64,000 nt of DNA from Desulfuromonadales bacterium (GTDB lineage: Bacteria > Desulfobacterota > Desulfuromonadia > Desulfuromonadales > JACZKF01), in the NCBI GenBank assembly GCA_029289095.1, contig JARFUG010000009.1, forward strand, positions 1-64,000, in the 5' to 3' direction. This document shows positions 8,523 to 19,355 of this stretch, one piece after another (positions within the stretch are counted from its first letter, which is position 1; each line of letters opens with the position of its first letter). The position numbers and the translations under genes were made by a program. Below the pieces are notes generated by a model, which was given only the letters and a program-made list of their open reading frames with translations, did not search any database and was not told the origin of the DNA.

Positions 8523-9938
8523 ATGGACGATCGAAACCCCTTTTCTCCGCATGAAAGAAGGACCCACCGGCCGCTCCCCACACGCATCTGGCAGGAGGAC
8601 AAGCCGCTTGACGCCGGAATGCAGACTCCGGAAATGTCTCTCGTTGAAAAACGATTGATCGAGATGGCCGACAAGATGAGTCCCCGCCTGGGTATGGATC
8701 GGAGGCGGTTTCTTCAGAGCAGTTGCGGCATGGCCGCCGCATTTCTCGCCATGAATTCGGTTTTCGGACCTCTGTTTACCGTCAGCGCCGCCGAAGCCGC
8801 CGACCCCGCGGCGGCGGCCGAGCGGAGTCGGGCGCTGCAGAACCAGCGGATCTTCGATGTGCAGACCCACTTCGTGCACGACGACTACCCCGGGGACGTC
8901 ATTCTCGAGTTGCGGGAGATGGCCAAGGACTGGGCGCCAAGCATTGAAGGAGAGCAGACGCTGGAAAAGGTGCGCTTCGACAATTTCTTCGAGGAAGTCT
9001 TTCTGCAGAGCGATACTGATCTTGCGGTCCTGAGCAACGCACCCAACGACGACCCGCAGCGCTATTTTCTCTCCAACGCAGAGGCCTTCGCCGCCCGGGA
9101 GCGCGTCAACGAAATGGCGGGGAGCAAGCGCTTTTACGTCCATGCCCTCTTCACTCCAGGCAAAGATGGATGGCTCGACGAGATTGACGAGCTGGTCGAG
9201 GCGCGTCCCGACGCCTGGAAAGGCTACACCACGGGGCAACCTTTCGGTGAATCGAAATATCCCTGGCGCATGGACGACGAGAAGCTCGTCTACCCCGTCT
9301 ACCAGAAGATGCTCGACTCGGGAATTACCACCGTTTGCGTGCACAAGGGGCTTCTGCCGGAGAACTACCGCGAGGAGATGGCCGACACATGGCGATACGG
9401 CAATGTGGATGATCTTCCCAAAGCCGCCCGCGACTGGCCGCAGCTCAATTTCCTCATCTATCACTCCGCCCTTCACTACGGCGGCATCCCCTCGGTGGCA
9501 GACCAGGAACTCTTCGAGAGAACCGGCTACATCCCCTGGGTGAGCGACCTGGCCCGTATGCGCGAGGAACATGGGCTGGACAATATCTACGCCGAAGTCG
9601 GCTCGGTCTTCGCCCTCACCGCCATCAGCGCGCCGCGCTTCTGCGCCGGAATGGTCGGAACGCTCATCAAGGGACTCGGAGAAGAGCGGGTGCTGTGGGG
9701 GACCGATTCGGTCTGGTACGGATCGCCCCAATGGCAGATCGAGGCGTTCCGTCGCCTGGAAATCCCGGAGGACATGCGACGCAAACACGGATTCGCCGCA
9801 CTCGGCCCTGCCGACGGCCCTCTGAAGAACAAGATCTTCGCCACCAACGCCCAGGCGGTCTACAAATTTGAAACCGACGGCATCGGAAAGGACAATCTCG
9901 AAAGAATGAAAGAGGAGTACAGGCGGGAAAGGGGGTGA
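8523..9938 (+). CDS. Amidohydrolase-2 family metal-dependent hydrolase with Tat-like signal
   Basis: MDRRRFLQSSCGMAAAFLAMNSVF; IFDVQTHFVH; VLWGTDSVWYGSPQWQIEAFRRL; SD GGGAGGAGGAAC before ATG 8523. Confidence 0.8.
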   Translation: MDDRNPFSPHERRTHRPLPTRIWQEDKPLDAGMQTPEMSLVEKRLIEMADKMSPRLGMDRRRFLQSSCGMAAAFLAMNSVFGPLFTVSAAEAADPAAAAERSRALQNQRIFDVQTHFVHDDYPGDVILELREMAKDWAPSIEGEQTLEKVRFDNFFEEVFLQSDTDLAVLSNAPNDDPQRYFLSNAEAFAARERVNEMAGSKRFYVHALFTPGKDGWLDEIDELVEARPDAWKGYTTGQPFGESKYPWRMDDEKLVYPVYQKMLDSGITTVCVHKGLLPENYREEMADTWRYGNVDDLPKAARDWPQLNFLIYHSALHYGGIPSVADQELFERTGYIPWVSDLARMREEHGLDNIYAEVGSVFALTAISAPRFCAGMVGTLIKGLGEERVLWGTDSVWYGSPQWQIEAFRRLEIPEDMRRKHGFAALGPADGPLKNKIFATNAQAVYKFETDGIGKDNLERMKEEYRRERG

Positions 9939-9944
9939 GATACA

Positions 9945-10046
9945 CCCCCCGGCCCTGCGGGCCACCCCCCCTGTTCCACAGGGGGGGCAAAGCCATGTCC
10001 CCCCTGTGGAACAGGGGGGATGGCCGCTTGCGGCCAGGGGGGTCAG
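9945..10046. repeat. Clustered inverted repeats rich in C/G runs
   Basis: GGCCCTGCGGGCC hairpin, CCCCCCTGTTCCACAGGGGGG and its inverse CCCCCTGTGGAACAGGGGGG, GGCCGCTTGCGGCC hairpin. Confidence 0.75.
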
Positions 10047-10075
10047 CCCTTCATTCAGAATTCAAAATTCACCAT

Positions 10076-11239
10076 TCAAAATTTCCCCTCACTGTATCCT
10101 GTCAGCTCCACATATCCCAACCCCGTCACCGGCTCTCCGCGCGAAATCCCTTGCGCCCGCACCGCCCCTTCCCAGTACCGCACGGTGGTGTCGAGCTCCT
10201 GATCGGCGAGGCGCGGATCGATCAGGAGATCGATCTCCTCGACGGGGATGGAGAGTCGCCAGCGCGCCGGGTAGACGACCCCGCTCCGGGGGCTTGTCCA
10301 GCGGTCGAGTTCCTCGATGCGAACTTCATCGACGCCGAGGGTGCGCGCGCTTCCGTCCGGGGCGACGAGGGTCCCGGCGCTCCAGGGAGAAGCTTCCCCC
10401 GTCTCGCGTCGTATGCGGTAGAACATCACCTCGCGGCGATCGGAGAGCTGCAGCGAGAACCAGTCCCAGCCGACATCCCCTTCTCCGAGGGCGCTGGTGC
10501 TCCACTCGCGGTCGAGCCATGAGTCTCCCGTCACGACGAATTCTCCCTCGCCCACCCGCACCGTTCCATGCGTCGGCAGGCGGGTCATCGAATAGTAGTA
10601 AGAGGCGTTTCCGATCTCGTCGCTCTTGCGGCTGAGCCCCGCCTCCCCCTGCAGGACCACCGGCTTGGCGCTCTCGAGATGCAAGTCGATCTCCACCCCG
10701 TTTTCCCGGGCCTGGAGACGCCAGGGAAACCCCTCTCCCGGCTCGGAGTCCGCCGACCAGTCTTCGAGCCAGACGCGAAAGGGGGTTGTCTCTGCTCCGG
10801 CAAGGCCCAGGGCGGCGCGGCTGAAGCGCTCGAAATGGTGGAAGCGCTCCCCGGCCGTGTCGGTCAGGGCGAAATGGGCCATGAAAACCTGGCGGGACGC
10901 CCAGACAGAGGTGCGTTCGGGCATCTCCGGAGATAAGGCGACACGGAAGAAGGTGAGCTGGTAGCCGAAGTGACGACCGTCCTCATCGTGGAGGTTGCCG
11001 GTGAAATACCACCATTCGGTGCGGAAATCCGGGTGGGGACCGTGGTCCGCGGGGAAGCGGAAGATCCTCAGCTCGACGGCGCGGGCATACCCTTCAAGCG
11101 CCTCGCCTCCGAGGGTCTCCGCAACCGTGAGGCGCTCGGGCTCCGGCGCAGGAACGGGAGGGCGGCTCCACCACAGGACGGCGGCGGCCCCGAGCGCTAT
11201 CAGGATCAGGAAGAGAACAGGGGCGTGTGTGCGGCGCAT
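10076..11239 (-). CDS. AttH/CrtC-like lipocalin-domain protein
   Basis: FPADHGPHPDFRTEWWYFTGNLHDEDGRHFGYQLTFFR and SWLDREWSTSALGEGDVGWDWFSLQLSDRREVMFYRIRR are hallmarks of the AttH/carotenoid-1,2-hydratase-like family; N-terminal TM. Confidence 0.85.
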   Translation of the reverse strand: MRRTHAPVLFLILIALGAAAVLWWSRPPVPAPEPERLTVAETLGGEALEGYARAVELRIFRFPADHGPHPDFRTEWWYFTGNLHDEDGRHFGYQLTFFRVALSPEMPERTSVWASRQVFMAHFALTDTAGERFHHFERFSRAALGLAGAETTPFRVWLEDWSADSEPGEGFPWRLQARENGVEIDLHLESAKPVVLQGEAGLSRKSDEIGNASYYYSMTRLPTHGTVRVGEGEFVVTGDSWLDREWSTSALGEGDVGWDWFSLQLSDRREVMFYRIRRETGEASPWSAGTLVAPDGSARTLGVDEVRIEELDRWTSPRSGVVYPARWRLSIPVEEIDLLIDPRLADQELDTTVRYWEGAVRAQGISRGEPVTGLGYVELTGYSEGKF

Positions 11240-11240
11240 C

Positions 11241-13778
11241 TCATTCCTCCCGAAGGGCCTGGGCCGGAGAAGTGCGGGCCATACGCCAGGCGGGATAGAT
11301 TCCCGCAAGGAGCGCGGCGATGACGGCGAGCCCCACCGCCTGTGCGATCAGCGCCGGGTCGAAGGCGGTCTGCAGCGTCCAGCCGAAGGAGCGCCGGTTG
11401 ATGATGTGGATCAGCACGAGAGCCTGCAGCACGCCGAGGGGAACGGCGAGAAGACCGGAGAGCACACCGATGAGCCCGGTCTCCCCCATCACGAGCCCCC
11501 AAAGTTGGCGGGGCGTCAGACCGTTGGCCCGCAGCACCGCAAGCTCCCTTCCCCGCTCCGCCTGCATGGCCAGAAGAGCGTTGAGAATCCCCACGAAGGC
11601 GATAACGATCGCCAGCGTGCGCAGCACCGCGGTGATGGCAAAAGTGCGTTCGAAAGTCGCCATGGAGGCCTCCCTCAGGCCCCGGTTCGAGTAGATGTCG
11701 AGCTGCTGGACATCTCCAGTGAGCCGGCGAGCTTCCTCGGCGGCCGCGTCGGCATCCCTCGCGGGATCGAGATAAATTCCAAGGGCATCGACCTGCCGGT
11801 CCCGCCAGAAACTCTCGTAGACCGGGCCGCTCATCACCACCCTCCCCCGATCGGAGCTGAAATCGGTGAAAACCCCCGCCACCGTGAAATCCCGCTCTCC
11901 CAGGTCGGTGCGAAGGCGCACCGTATCGCCGGGAGCGAGCCGGCGATGCCAGGCGAAGGGCTCGGAGACGATCACCGCCGGCGTTTCGATGATGCGTCTA
12001 CGGATCGCGTCGGCATCTCCGTGCGTGAAGGTGTAGCCGGCAAACCCCTCGGGGGGCATGTCGGCGACGAAGAGATCTGTCGGCCCCTCCTCGGACTCGA
12101 GGGTGAGATGGCGCGCCCGCGTCACGAGCTCGACTCCCGGAAGGGCCGACAGACGCTCCAGGACGAGAGGATCGAGAGGGGCGCGCTCACGTGAGTCTCC
12201 GGCCACCGCCACGTAGAGATCGGCCCGCAGGTAACTCTCGAGCCAGGAGATGAGCGTTGCGCGAAAGCTTCCGATCATGATCCCTACACCGATGACGGCC
12301 GAGACGGCCACCACGAGGGCGGCGGTGGCGACCCCGGTTCGGCTCAGCGACGCAACGATGCTGCGCGGAGCCATGCGCCCCAGTAAGCCGAAGAGCGCAC
12401 CGCTCACCGGCTGAATCAGCCGAAGAAGGAGAACCGCCGCTGCGGGGACGATGAGGGCGTACCCGGCGATCTGGGCGAAAAGCGCGCCGAAAGCGACAGG
12501 GATGCTTCGCCCGGAGAGCAGAAGGAGCGCTCCGCCGGCAAGCAGGAGGGCCGCCCCGAAGCCGGCAGTGAGCGGAAGAAGAGCGTGCCTGCGCCCTTCG
12601 GCCGCCGATCGGGTCAGGACGGTTCGGGGGGAGGACATGGCCGCCTCCCGGGCCGGAACAAAGGCGGCGGCGAGGGAAGCGCCGATACCCAGGGCGATTC
12701 CTTTGACCAGCGACCACGGCTCGACGGCGAAGGTGCGCACCGTCAGGACGAAATAGAGGTCGTGAATGGTGCGGGAGACGAGATGAATGAGCCCGCTCCC
12801 CAGAGCCATTCCGACGAGAAGTCCAAGGGCGGTGCCGGCCGCGCCGATGAGGAGAGCCTCGCCGAGAACGAGGGCGAAGATCTCACGCCGGGTCACACCG
12901 AGGGTGCGAAGAGAGCCGAGGAGTTCGCGGCGCTGCAGGACCGAAAAGGAAAGGGTGTTGTAGATCAGGAACATCCCCACGACAAGCGCCAGGAGGCTGA
13001 GGGCGGTGAGATTGAGCTGAAAGGCCCTGGTCATGTGAGCCAGAACGTCTCCCCGCGGATCGGCGAGGGTGAGCGCCGCCTCGGGAGAAAGGATCAACGC
13101 GATGCGCCCCAGCATCTCCTCCCCTGCCCTTCCCTCGGGGACGATGAGATCGATGCGCGACAGCCGCCCCGACATTCCGAGGAGTTCCTGAGCGGTAGAA
13201 AGATCGACGACGATCAGGTTCTCCAGGGCGCGCGCGGCGATCTCGTCGCCGGCATCCAGAGTCCCGACGATCCTGACGTCCCGCAGCCTCCCTCCGACCT
13301 CGAGCGCCGCCGTATCGCCGATCCGGACCCCGAGGCGGGCGGCGGTCTCCTGCAGGACGAGGGCCGCCCCCGGTTCCGTGAGAAGTTGCGCGATGTTGCC
13401 CTCGCCCCCTGCAGTGGGGACATAGGTGCGGAAAGGACCCTCCGCAAAAGGATCGACGCCAAGGATGCGCAGCGTCAGACCTGGAGCGCGCGCAGCCGCG
13501 GCAACTCCCTCGATCACCGGCGCCGATGCACGGATCCCCTCCTGGAGACGCAGTCGGACATAGAGGGATTCATCGACTCCATCGGGGCCTCCGACGATGC
13601 GATGGGTCGCCTCCCCCGAAAGGGCTCGGGCTGACAGGCGAAAGGCACGCTCGGCGCTCGCGTTGGCCAGATCGATGGCAACCACGACTCCCACGCCGAG
13701 GGCCACCCCGAGGACGGCGAAGAGCAGGAGCAGGGGGCGATGGAGCAGCCCCCGCAGAACGGCACGTCGCAGGATCAC
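11241..13778 (-). CDS. FtsX-like ABC transporter permease (two FtsX/MacB domains)
   Basis: 845 aa, multiple [30 protein letters not shown] and [28 protein letters not shown] repeats. Confidence 0.88.
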   Translation of the reverse strand: MILRRAVLRGLLHRPLLLLFAVLGVALGVGVVVAIDLANASAERAFRLSARALSGEATHRIVGGPDGVDESLYVRLRLQEGIRASAPVIEGVAAAARAPGLTLRILGVDPFAEGPFRTYVPTAGGEGNIAQLLTEPGAALVLQETAARLGVRIGDTAALEVGGRLRDVRIVGTLDAGDEIAARALENLIVVDLSTAQELLGMSGRLSRIDLIVPEGRAGEEMLGRIALILSPEAALTLADPRGDVLAHMTRAFQLNLTALSLLALVVGMFLIYNTLSFSVLQRRELLGSLRTLGVTRREIFALVLGEALLIGAAGTALGLLVGMALGSGLIHLVSRTIHDLYFVLTVRTFAVEPWSLVKGIALGIGASLAAAFVPAREAAMSSPRTVLTRSAAEGRRHALLPLTAGFGAALLLAGGALLLLSGRSIPVAFGALFAQIAGYALIVPAAAVLLLRLIQPVSGALFGLLGRMAPRSIVASLSRTGVATAALVVAVSAVIGVGIMIGSFRATLISWLESYLRADLYVAVAGDSRERAPLDPLVLERLSALPGVELVTRARHLTLESEEGPTDLFVADMPPEGFAGYTFTHGDADAIRRRIIETPAVIVSEPFAWHRRLAPGDTVRLRTDLGERDFTVAGVFTDFSSDRGRVVMSGPVYESFWRDRQVDALGIYLDPARDADAAAEEARRLTGDVQQLDIYSNRGLREASMATFERTFAITAVLRTLAIVIAFVGILNALLAMQAERGRELAVLRANGLTPRQLWGLVMGETGLIGVLSGLLAVPLGVLQALVLIHIINRRSFGWTLQTAFDPALIAQAVGLAVIAALLAGIYPAWRMARTSPAQALREE

Positions 13779-14482
13779 CGTCCCTCCCCTGAAAGGATGC
13801 CGTCGTGCACGGTAAGGGTGCGATCGGCCAGCGCGGCAACATCGCGGCTGTGGGTGACGAGCAGGAGAGTCATCCCCGCCTCGCGCACCATGGCCGACAG
13901 AAGCGCCATCACCGAGGCGCCCGTTTCGGCGTCGAGATTCCCTGTCGGCTCATCGGCAAGGAGAACCCGGGGTCGGTGCACCAGGGCGCGGGCGATGGCG
14001 AGACGCTGCTGCTCGCCCCCGGAGAGGCGGTCGGGAAAGGTTGCTGCGCGGTCGTCGAGACCGACCCTGGCGAGGAGTTCGCACGCCCGACTGCGCTCGT
14101 CGGCCCCGATGCGCCCCGTGAGTTCCAGGGGGAGCAGGAGATTCTCCATCGCCGTCAGCGTGGGGATGAGGTTGTAGAACTGGAAGATGAAGCCGACGTG
14201 CGCCCTGCGAAAGAGGGTGCGCGCCTGCTCGGAAAGACGCGTCAGGTCGGCGCCGCCGACGACCACCTCCCCCGAAGTCGGCGGATCGATGCCGCTGATG
14301 AGGTTGAGCAGGGTCGACTTCCCCGAGCCGCTTCGTCCCACCAGCGCGACGAACTCCCCCCGGTAAAACTCGGCATCGACCCCCCTTAGGACGACCCGCG
14401 TCTTGTCCCCCTCGGGGTATACCTTGGTCAAGCGCCGCAGGCGGATAAGGGGCTCGGCGGGGGATTCGGGAAGGGTGTTCAT
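13775..14482 (-). CDS. LolD/MacB-type ABC transporter ATP-binding protein
   Basis: [50 protein letters not shown]; 4-bp overlap with permease. Confidence 0.92.
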   Translation of the reverse strand: MNTLPESPAEPLIRLRRLTKVYPEGDKTRVVLRGVDAEFYRGEFVALVGRSGSGKSTLLNLISGIDPPTSGEVVVGGADLTRLSEQARTLFRRAHVGFIFQFYNLIPTLTAMENLLLPLELTGRIGADERSRACELLARVGLDDRAATFPDRLSGGEQQRLAIARALVHRPRVLLADEPTGNLDAETGASVMALLSAMVREAGMTLLLVTHSRDVAALADRTLTVHDGILSGEGR

Positions 14483-14676
14483 GGTGGTGAAAGTATATCA
14501 GGGACGCGACTGGCGGCGAGCGACCAACGGTCCGCGGCTAGAGGGGGTTTTCTCCCAACTCCCAGCAGGTCTTGAAGTGCGCTTCTGGCCGCGTCTTGAC
14601 CCTCTGTATTTTCCATGCCATAGTCGCTCAAAGCGCCAGCAGCCAGTGACTCGCATCCCTTCCCGCCGGAGGACCC

Positions 14677-16362
14677 GTGAAATTCGTTGTCTCTGAAATG
14701 GCTTATTTTCTACGGGGGCGAGCACGTCAGAACTTGAAGGTTCTACTCAGCTACTTCGCTTTTCTGACCGCCCTGATTGTATCGTATTCTCTACTCTTCC
14801 AGTATCTTCAGCGCCGACTGGAGGGAGAAGAGCATTCCTTCATCACCGGTTTTTATTGGGTCATCACCGCCATGACGACCTTGGGCTACGGCGATATCAC
14901 CTTCGAGTCCGATCCCGGTCGCCTCTTCTCGGCGATCGTCACCATTTCGGGGGTCATCTTTCTCCTCATTTTTCTTCCCTTCGGGATGATCAGCCTTTTT
15001 CTCGCCCCCTGGATCGAAAATCGGATGCGCTACCGTCCCGCCCACGGCGTTCCGCCCGAGATGGAGGGGCACGTCGTCATTTTCGGCCTCGACCCGGTAA
15101 CGCGCGCTCTGACGCGCAAGCTGAAATCGCAGGATATTCCCTTTTTCTTCGTCACGGAAAATTACGAAGAGGCCCTTCGCCTCGATGAACAGGAAGGGAC
15201 CAAGGTCGTTTACGGCAGCCCCGCCGATCCCCAGGTCCTGAAAAAGCTGCGAATCGAATCAGCTCGCTATCTGATCGCCAATATGGGCGACACCGACAAC
15301 ACCAATATTATTCTCACGGCGCGTTCCCTGTGCAAAACGCCCATCGCCGCCATCGTCGAGGAGCCCGAACATATCGAATTTCTGCGATTGGCCGGCGCCG
15401 ACCAGGTCATTCCTCTCAAGAGGATTCTCGGCCGCGATCTGGCGACCCGCGCCACCACCCAAGGGGCGCTTGCACATGTTCTCGACTCCTTCGGCAAGCT
15501 CCTGGTGGCCGAACTCCCCGTCCACGGCACTCCATTCGCCGGCCTCACTCTTGCCCAGGCAAGCGTGCGCGAACGCACCGGATTGGCGGTGGTCGGAATC
15601 TGGGAGCGCGGCGACTTCTCCATTCCCGTCCCCGAGACCCCGCTCGGTGAAAATACCGTCATCGTCGTAGTTGGAACGCAGGAACACCTCGAGGCGCTGG
15701 AGAAGGTCACAGGGGAGAAATCTGAAGAAGATCTCGTCCTGATCATCGGACACGGCCGCATCGGATGCGCGGCAGCCGCATTTCTGGAGCGTCGCCCCGT
15801 TCCTTTCATCCTTGTCGACCAGGCTCCCAATCCCCACTGCAGCGAGCATATCGCGGTGATCGGCGATGCCACCAGCCGCTCCATCCTGCAGCAGGCCGCC
15901 ATCGAAGAGGCCAAGGGACTGATCGTCACCACCAATGACGACGGCGCCAACATCTTCTTCACTCTCGCCTGCAGACGCCTTAATCCGCATGTGCGCATCG
16001 TCTCCCGCGCCAATCGCGAGGAGAACGTCGAGCAACTCTATACAGCGGGCGCCGACTTCGTCGTCTCCAACGCTTCGGTAGGGGCTAACATCCTGATGAA
16101 TATCCTGGAGCAAAAGGCTTCTATTTTCCTCTCCGAAGGAATGAACGTCTTTCGCTCTCCCGTCCCCGCCTCCATGAATGGCAAAACGCTGCGCAATTCC
16201 GGTATTCGCGACCGAACGGGCTGCACCGTCATCGCCCTGGAGGAGAGCGGAAAGGAGACGACCATCCTCCCCTCCCCCGATGAGAAACTCACCGCAGGGA
16301 CCAATCTCATCCTCATCGGCAGTGCGGAGCAGGAGGCCGCCTGTCGCCGGAACCTGAGCTGA
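14677..16362 (+). CDS. Potassium channel protein with two TrkA-N/RCK regions
   Basis: GFYWVITAMTTLGYGDITFESDPGR selectivity filter (TTLGYGD); two Rossmann NAD-binding regions VVIFGLDPVTRAL and VLIIGHGRIGCAAA; GTG start with GGAGG. Confidence 0.92.
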   Translation: MKFVVSEMAYFLRGRARQNLKVLLSYFAFLTALIVSYSLLFQYLQRRLEGEEHSFITGFYWVITAMTTLGYGDITFESDPGRLFSAIVTISGVIFLLIFLPFGMISLFLAPWIENRMRYRPAHGVPPEMEGHVVIFGLDPVTRALTRKLKSQDIPFFFVTENYEEALRLDEQEGTKVVYGSPADPQVLKKLRIESARYLIANMGDTDNTNIILTARSLCKTPIAAIVEEPEHIEFLRLAGADQVIPLKRILGRDLATRATTQGALAHVLDSFGKLLVAELPVHGTPFAGLTLAQASVRERTGLAVVGIWERGDFSIPVPETPLGENTVIVVVGTQEHLEALEKVTGEKSEEDLVLIIGHGRIGCAAAAFLERRPVPFILVDQAPNPHCSEHIAVIGDATSRSILQQAAIEEAKGLIVTTNDDGANIFFTLACRRLNPHVRIVSRANREENVEQLYTAGADFVVSNASVGANILMNILEQKASIFLSEGMNVFRSPVPASMNGKTLRNSGIRDRTGCTVIALEESGKETTILPSPDEKLTAGTNLILIGSAEQEAACRRNLS

Positions 16363-16517
16363 CACTCTCTCCCCTCTCACCATTTACACTATTTTCCCCA
16401 CCATAATTATTCACAACAGTGTGCAGAAAAATGCGTGGCTTCACCGACCTGCAATGCTTGACATCGGAAAAGTCAAGGTTAAGGTTCACGAATTCACACT
16501 CTTGCCGGGAGGAAAAT

Positions 16518-16949
16518 ATGGAACTTTTCGATATGTTGCGTAAGGACCACGAAAATGTGAAGAAGCTGTTCGGCCAGTTCGATGCAATGAAGGACGAGCC
16601 TGAAAAAAAGAAAAAGGAACTGGAAAAGCTCTATGGCGAGATCCGCAAAGAACTTCAGATGCACATGGAAGGGGAGGAGAAGTTCTTTTATCCGGCGGTG
16701 CGCAATGCAGAGCAGACCCACGAGGACGTCCTGGAGTCGATCGAAGAGCATCACGTAGTGAAGCTCCTGCTGCGGGAGCTCGATCGCATTCAGGTGAGTG
16801 AGAAGTGGGTGGCAAAGCTCTCGGTGATGAAAGAGAACGTCCTTCATCACATTTCGGAGGAAGAGGAAGAACTGTTTGAGAAGGCGCAGGAGATTCTCGG
16901 CGACCGCGCCAAGGAGATAGGCAGACAGATCAGCAGCATGAAGCACTGA
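16518..16949 (+). CDS. Hemerythrin HHE-domain protein
   Basis: MELFDMLRKDHENVKKLFGQF, HMEGEEKFFYPAV, EEHHVVKLLLREL, HHISEEEEELF. Confidence 0.9.
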   Translation: MELFDMLRKDHENVKKLFGQFDAMKDEPEKKKKELEKLYGEIRKELQMHMEGEEKFFYPAVRNAEQTHEDVLESIEEHHVVKLLLRELDRIQVSEKWVAKLSVMKENVLHHISEEEEELFEKAQEILGDRAKEIGRQISSMKH

Positions 16950-16955
16950 TCGCAA

Positions 16956-16991
16956 GGGGCTCCCCGCCCCGAAGGGGGAGGAGCCCCTTTT
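16956..16991 (+). terminator. Rho-independent terminator GGGGCTCC..GGAGCCCCTTTT
   Basis: Stem-loop followed by T run. Confidence 0.8.
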
Positions 16992-16997
16992 CAGCCG

Positions 16998-17204
16998 TCA
17001 AGGTTTTGGTTTCCCGTCCTTCTGGTCTGGGCGAGACGAATTTCGCTTCCGGATTGAGGAGCGCACGGCAGCACCGTAAAAAGCGATGCCCACCGCCAGC
17101 AGAAGGAAAAAGCCCGTCGTATTGCCGAACGCCAGGGAAAGCCCGCCGATGGCCAGAGAAATCGTTCCGAAGGTGATGAGATTTGTTGTGTCGAGTTCGC
17201 CCAT
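16998..17204 (-). CDS. Small two-TM membrane protein
   Basis: MGELDTTNLITFGTISLAIGGLSLAFGNTTGFFLLLAVGIAFYGAAVRSSIRKR, SD-like AGAGG upstream. Confidence 0.65.
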   Translation of the reverse strand: MGELDTTNLITFGTISLAIGGLSLAFGNTTGFFLLLAVGIAFYGAAVRSSIRKRNSSRPDQKDGKPKP

Positions 17205-17272
17205 TTTAACCTCTTTTAGAAAAACATTTATAGCCTGCCGTTTGTGACAAGACCCTGACGAGCTGAAAACTT

Positions 17273-17668
17273 TTAGCAATTTCCTCCCTGCTGACCACAC
17301 TGTCTCTGCAGCGAACCGAAAATCATCTCGAGAACCGCCTTCTGTTTGACCTCGTACTTGTTCAAAACCGCAAGGCAGCTCCCCATCGGGAAGCGCTGGT
17401 GAAGGTAGTCGGCATGACGCCCTGAGAGGATGATGACCCGTGTCTTGCTCAGACCCTGGGCGGTGGCATAAGCAAGGATCTTGGAACCGTCGATCCCGGG
17501 CATCTCCAGGTCGACCAGCAGCAGATCGAGCTCGGCGCTGATGGCGCCGAGTCCTTTGACGGGATCGGCGCACGTCGTCACGCGCAAAGCCGGAAAGTTC
17601 TCCCGGACATACTCTTCGAGCATGGCGAGAAAGGATGCATCGTCATCGATGATAAGGATCTTTTTCAT
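17273..17668 (-). CDS. Response regulator receiver-domain protein
   Basis: ILIIDDDASF, LLLVDLEMPGIDG, IILSG. Confidence 0.85.
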   Translation of the reverse strand: MKKILIIDDDASFLAMLEEYVRENFPALRVTTCADPVKGLGAISAELDLLLVDLEMPGIDGSKILAYATAQGLSKTRVIILSGRHADYLHQRFPMGSCLAVLNKYEVKQKAVLEMIFGSLQRQCGQQGGNC

Positions 17669-17926
17669 GGGATCTTCTCCTTCAGCGCCGTGCATGTTAG
17701 CGCGTTTGCACCGGGATGAAAACAGTTTGTTGCTCCGGGACCGCGCCTTTCGTACACGGAATCGCTCAGAACAACTGCTGCAAAAAGAGGCAAATCGATG
17801 TCAGATTCACCCTTTTTGTGCACGCCTCACACTATCGGATAGCCCGGCCATTCGAAAAATCACGAGGAATCTCCGTGGCATATCCTTTGCTGGATGAATA
17901 AAAAATTCGCCGCAAGGAGCCAAACG

Positions 17927-18517
17927 ATGCAGACCAGGACTGTCGAGAGTGAGTGGAACAATCTGCTGCCGCCGAACCTTCCAGCAAACCCCGGGTTCGA
18001 GCTCGATGAGCTCGGCGCCGACCGCCACCGGCTGCGTATCTGGGGGCGGTTTCTGCCGGGGTGGTTGAGCGGCCTGAGTGCCGGTCTGGCCCTGAAGCAA
18101 ATCAGCATCATCGGAGGCGCCGCGGAAAAGGTCTCGCCCTCGGCATGGTTCGCCCGTCTCGAAATTCAGGCTGAGCCGGCCCTGGCCAAATCCATCGACT
18201 ACCTGGCCCTCGCAGGCGCACGCCGGACAATGGAAGAAGCGGCGCAAATCGTTATCGACAATTTCAACATCAGAATGGAGCACGACACGGGAGAGTTGTA
18301 TGTCGAGGTATGTGGAGAGGACCAGGTCGGTTTCCTCGACGCCGTCCTTAAAAAATTCACCCTCTATTCGCTCTTTCCCGCGAGAATGATTCTCGAGACC
18401 GAGGCGGGGAAGGTGTTCGACCGGTTCTGGTTCAAAGGAATCGGCGGCGCTTCTCCGAGCACCGATACCGTTTCCGTGGTCCGCAATGAGCTCCGCATTC
18501 TGCTTGAACACACCTGA
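17927..18517 (+). CDS. Hypothetical protein
   Basis: SD AAGGAG before ATG 17927; coherent composition; no recognised family (possible ACT-like C-terminus VEVCGEDQVGFLDAVLKKF). Confidence 0.6.
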   Translation: MQTRTVESEWNNLLPPNLPANPGFELDELGADRHRLRIWGRFLPGWLSGLSAGLALKQISIIGGAAEKVSPSAWFARLEIQAEPALAKSIDYLALAGARRTMEEAAQIVIDNFNIRMEHDTGELYVEVCGEDQVGFLDAVLKKFTLYSLFPARMILETEAGKVFDRFWFKGIGGASPSTDTVSVVRNELRILLEHT

Positions 18518-18571
18518 GTTTCCGGGATAAAATCCGCCATCAACTTTTTGGTGAATTTTCAAAGAAATCCG

Positions 18572-19078
18572 ATGGCATTATTTTATGCGCCTGCAACCAG
18601 ATATTTAGGACCGATTGCTGTCCTGATCGCCCTGGCCCTCATCTTGGGCTTCGTCGGCGGCGCCGCCGCGCAGCATGGTCCGGGGACGATGCGAATCGAC
18701 GGGAGCCTCGACTTCCTGCGTCCTGACGGAACCTCCGCAGCCTCGATCTCCATCGAGATCGCCGAGACGGACGGCGCCCGCAGCCGGGGTCTCATGGGGA
18801 GAGAAGTCCCCGATTTCACAACCGGAATGCTCTTTGTCTTCGACAAGGCGCAGATACTGCATTTCTGGATGCGCAACACGCCGTCCTCTCTGGACATGAT
18901 CTTCATCACCGACGAGGGCGAAATTCTCAACATCGCCCATCGCACCATTCCCATGTCGGACACCATCTACAGCTCTGCCGGAGCAGCCCGCTACGTGGTG
19001 GAAGTGCGGGGCGGTTTCGCCGAGCATTTCGGCATCGAACGCGGCGGCCGCATAGAATGGCAGCGGGTGAAAAGGTAA
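18572..19078 (+). CDS. DUF192 family exported protein
   Basis: ETDGARSRGLMGREVPDFTTGMLFVFDKAQILHFWMRNTPSSLDMIFITDEGEI. Confidence 0.9.
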   Translation: MALFYAPATRYLGPIAVLIALALILGFVGGAAAQHGPGTMRIDGSLDFLRPDGTSAASISIEIAETDGARSRGLMGREVPDFTTGMLFVFDKAQILHFWMRNTPSSLDMIFITDEGEILNIAHRTIPMSDTIYSSAGAARYVVEVRGGFAEHFGIERGGRIEWQRVKR

Positions 19079-19180
19079 TCTCTTTCCGGCGGGCATTTGC
19101 ACCATAACCACTCGCGCGCCCCAGCCCCCGCACCACTGTTTCAGCTTCACGAGCGAGTCATGCAACTTTGGATGCACACG

Positions 19181-19209
19181 AAAAAGCGGGCGGTTTGCCC
19201 GCTTTTTTT
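19181..19209 (+). terminator. Rho-independent terminator AAAAAGCGGGC-ggttt-GCCCGCTTTTTTT
   Basis: GC stem plus T run. Confidence 0.88.
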
Positions 19210-19355
19210 GTGGGCGTTCCACCTCCCTTTTCTGTCGCCTGAAACCTGCTATGCTCGAAATTGTCAATCGACAGAGCCGGCAGATGGGTCTTTGCCCCTA
19301 CCGGACCGTGGATTCCAGTGGCCCTGGTTCAACTCAATCGACAGACAGGAGATCA

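Noticed and set aside
8445-9965. 506-aa minus-strand ORF opposite the amidohydrolase
   Set aside because: Antisense shadow; plus strand gene has SD, Tat signal and metal-hydrolase motifs.
12585-13634. 349-aa plus-strand ORF inside the FtsX permease
   Set aside because: Very hydrophilic low-complexity translation typical of antisense frames.
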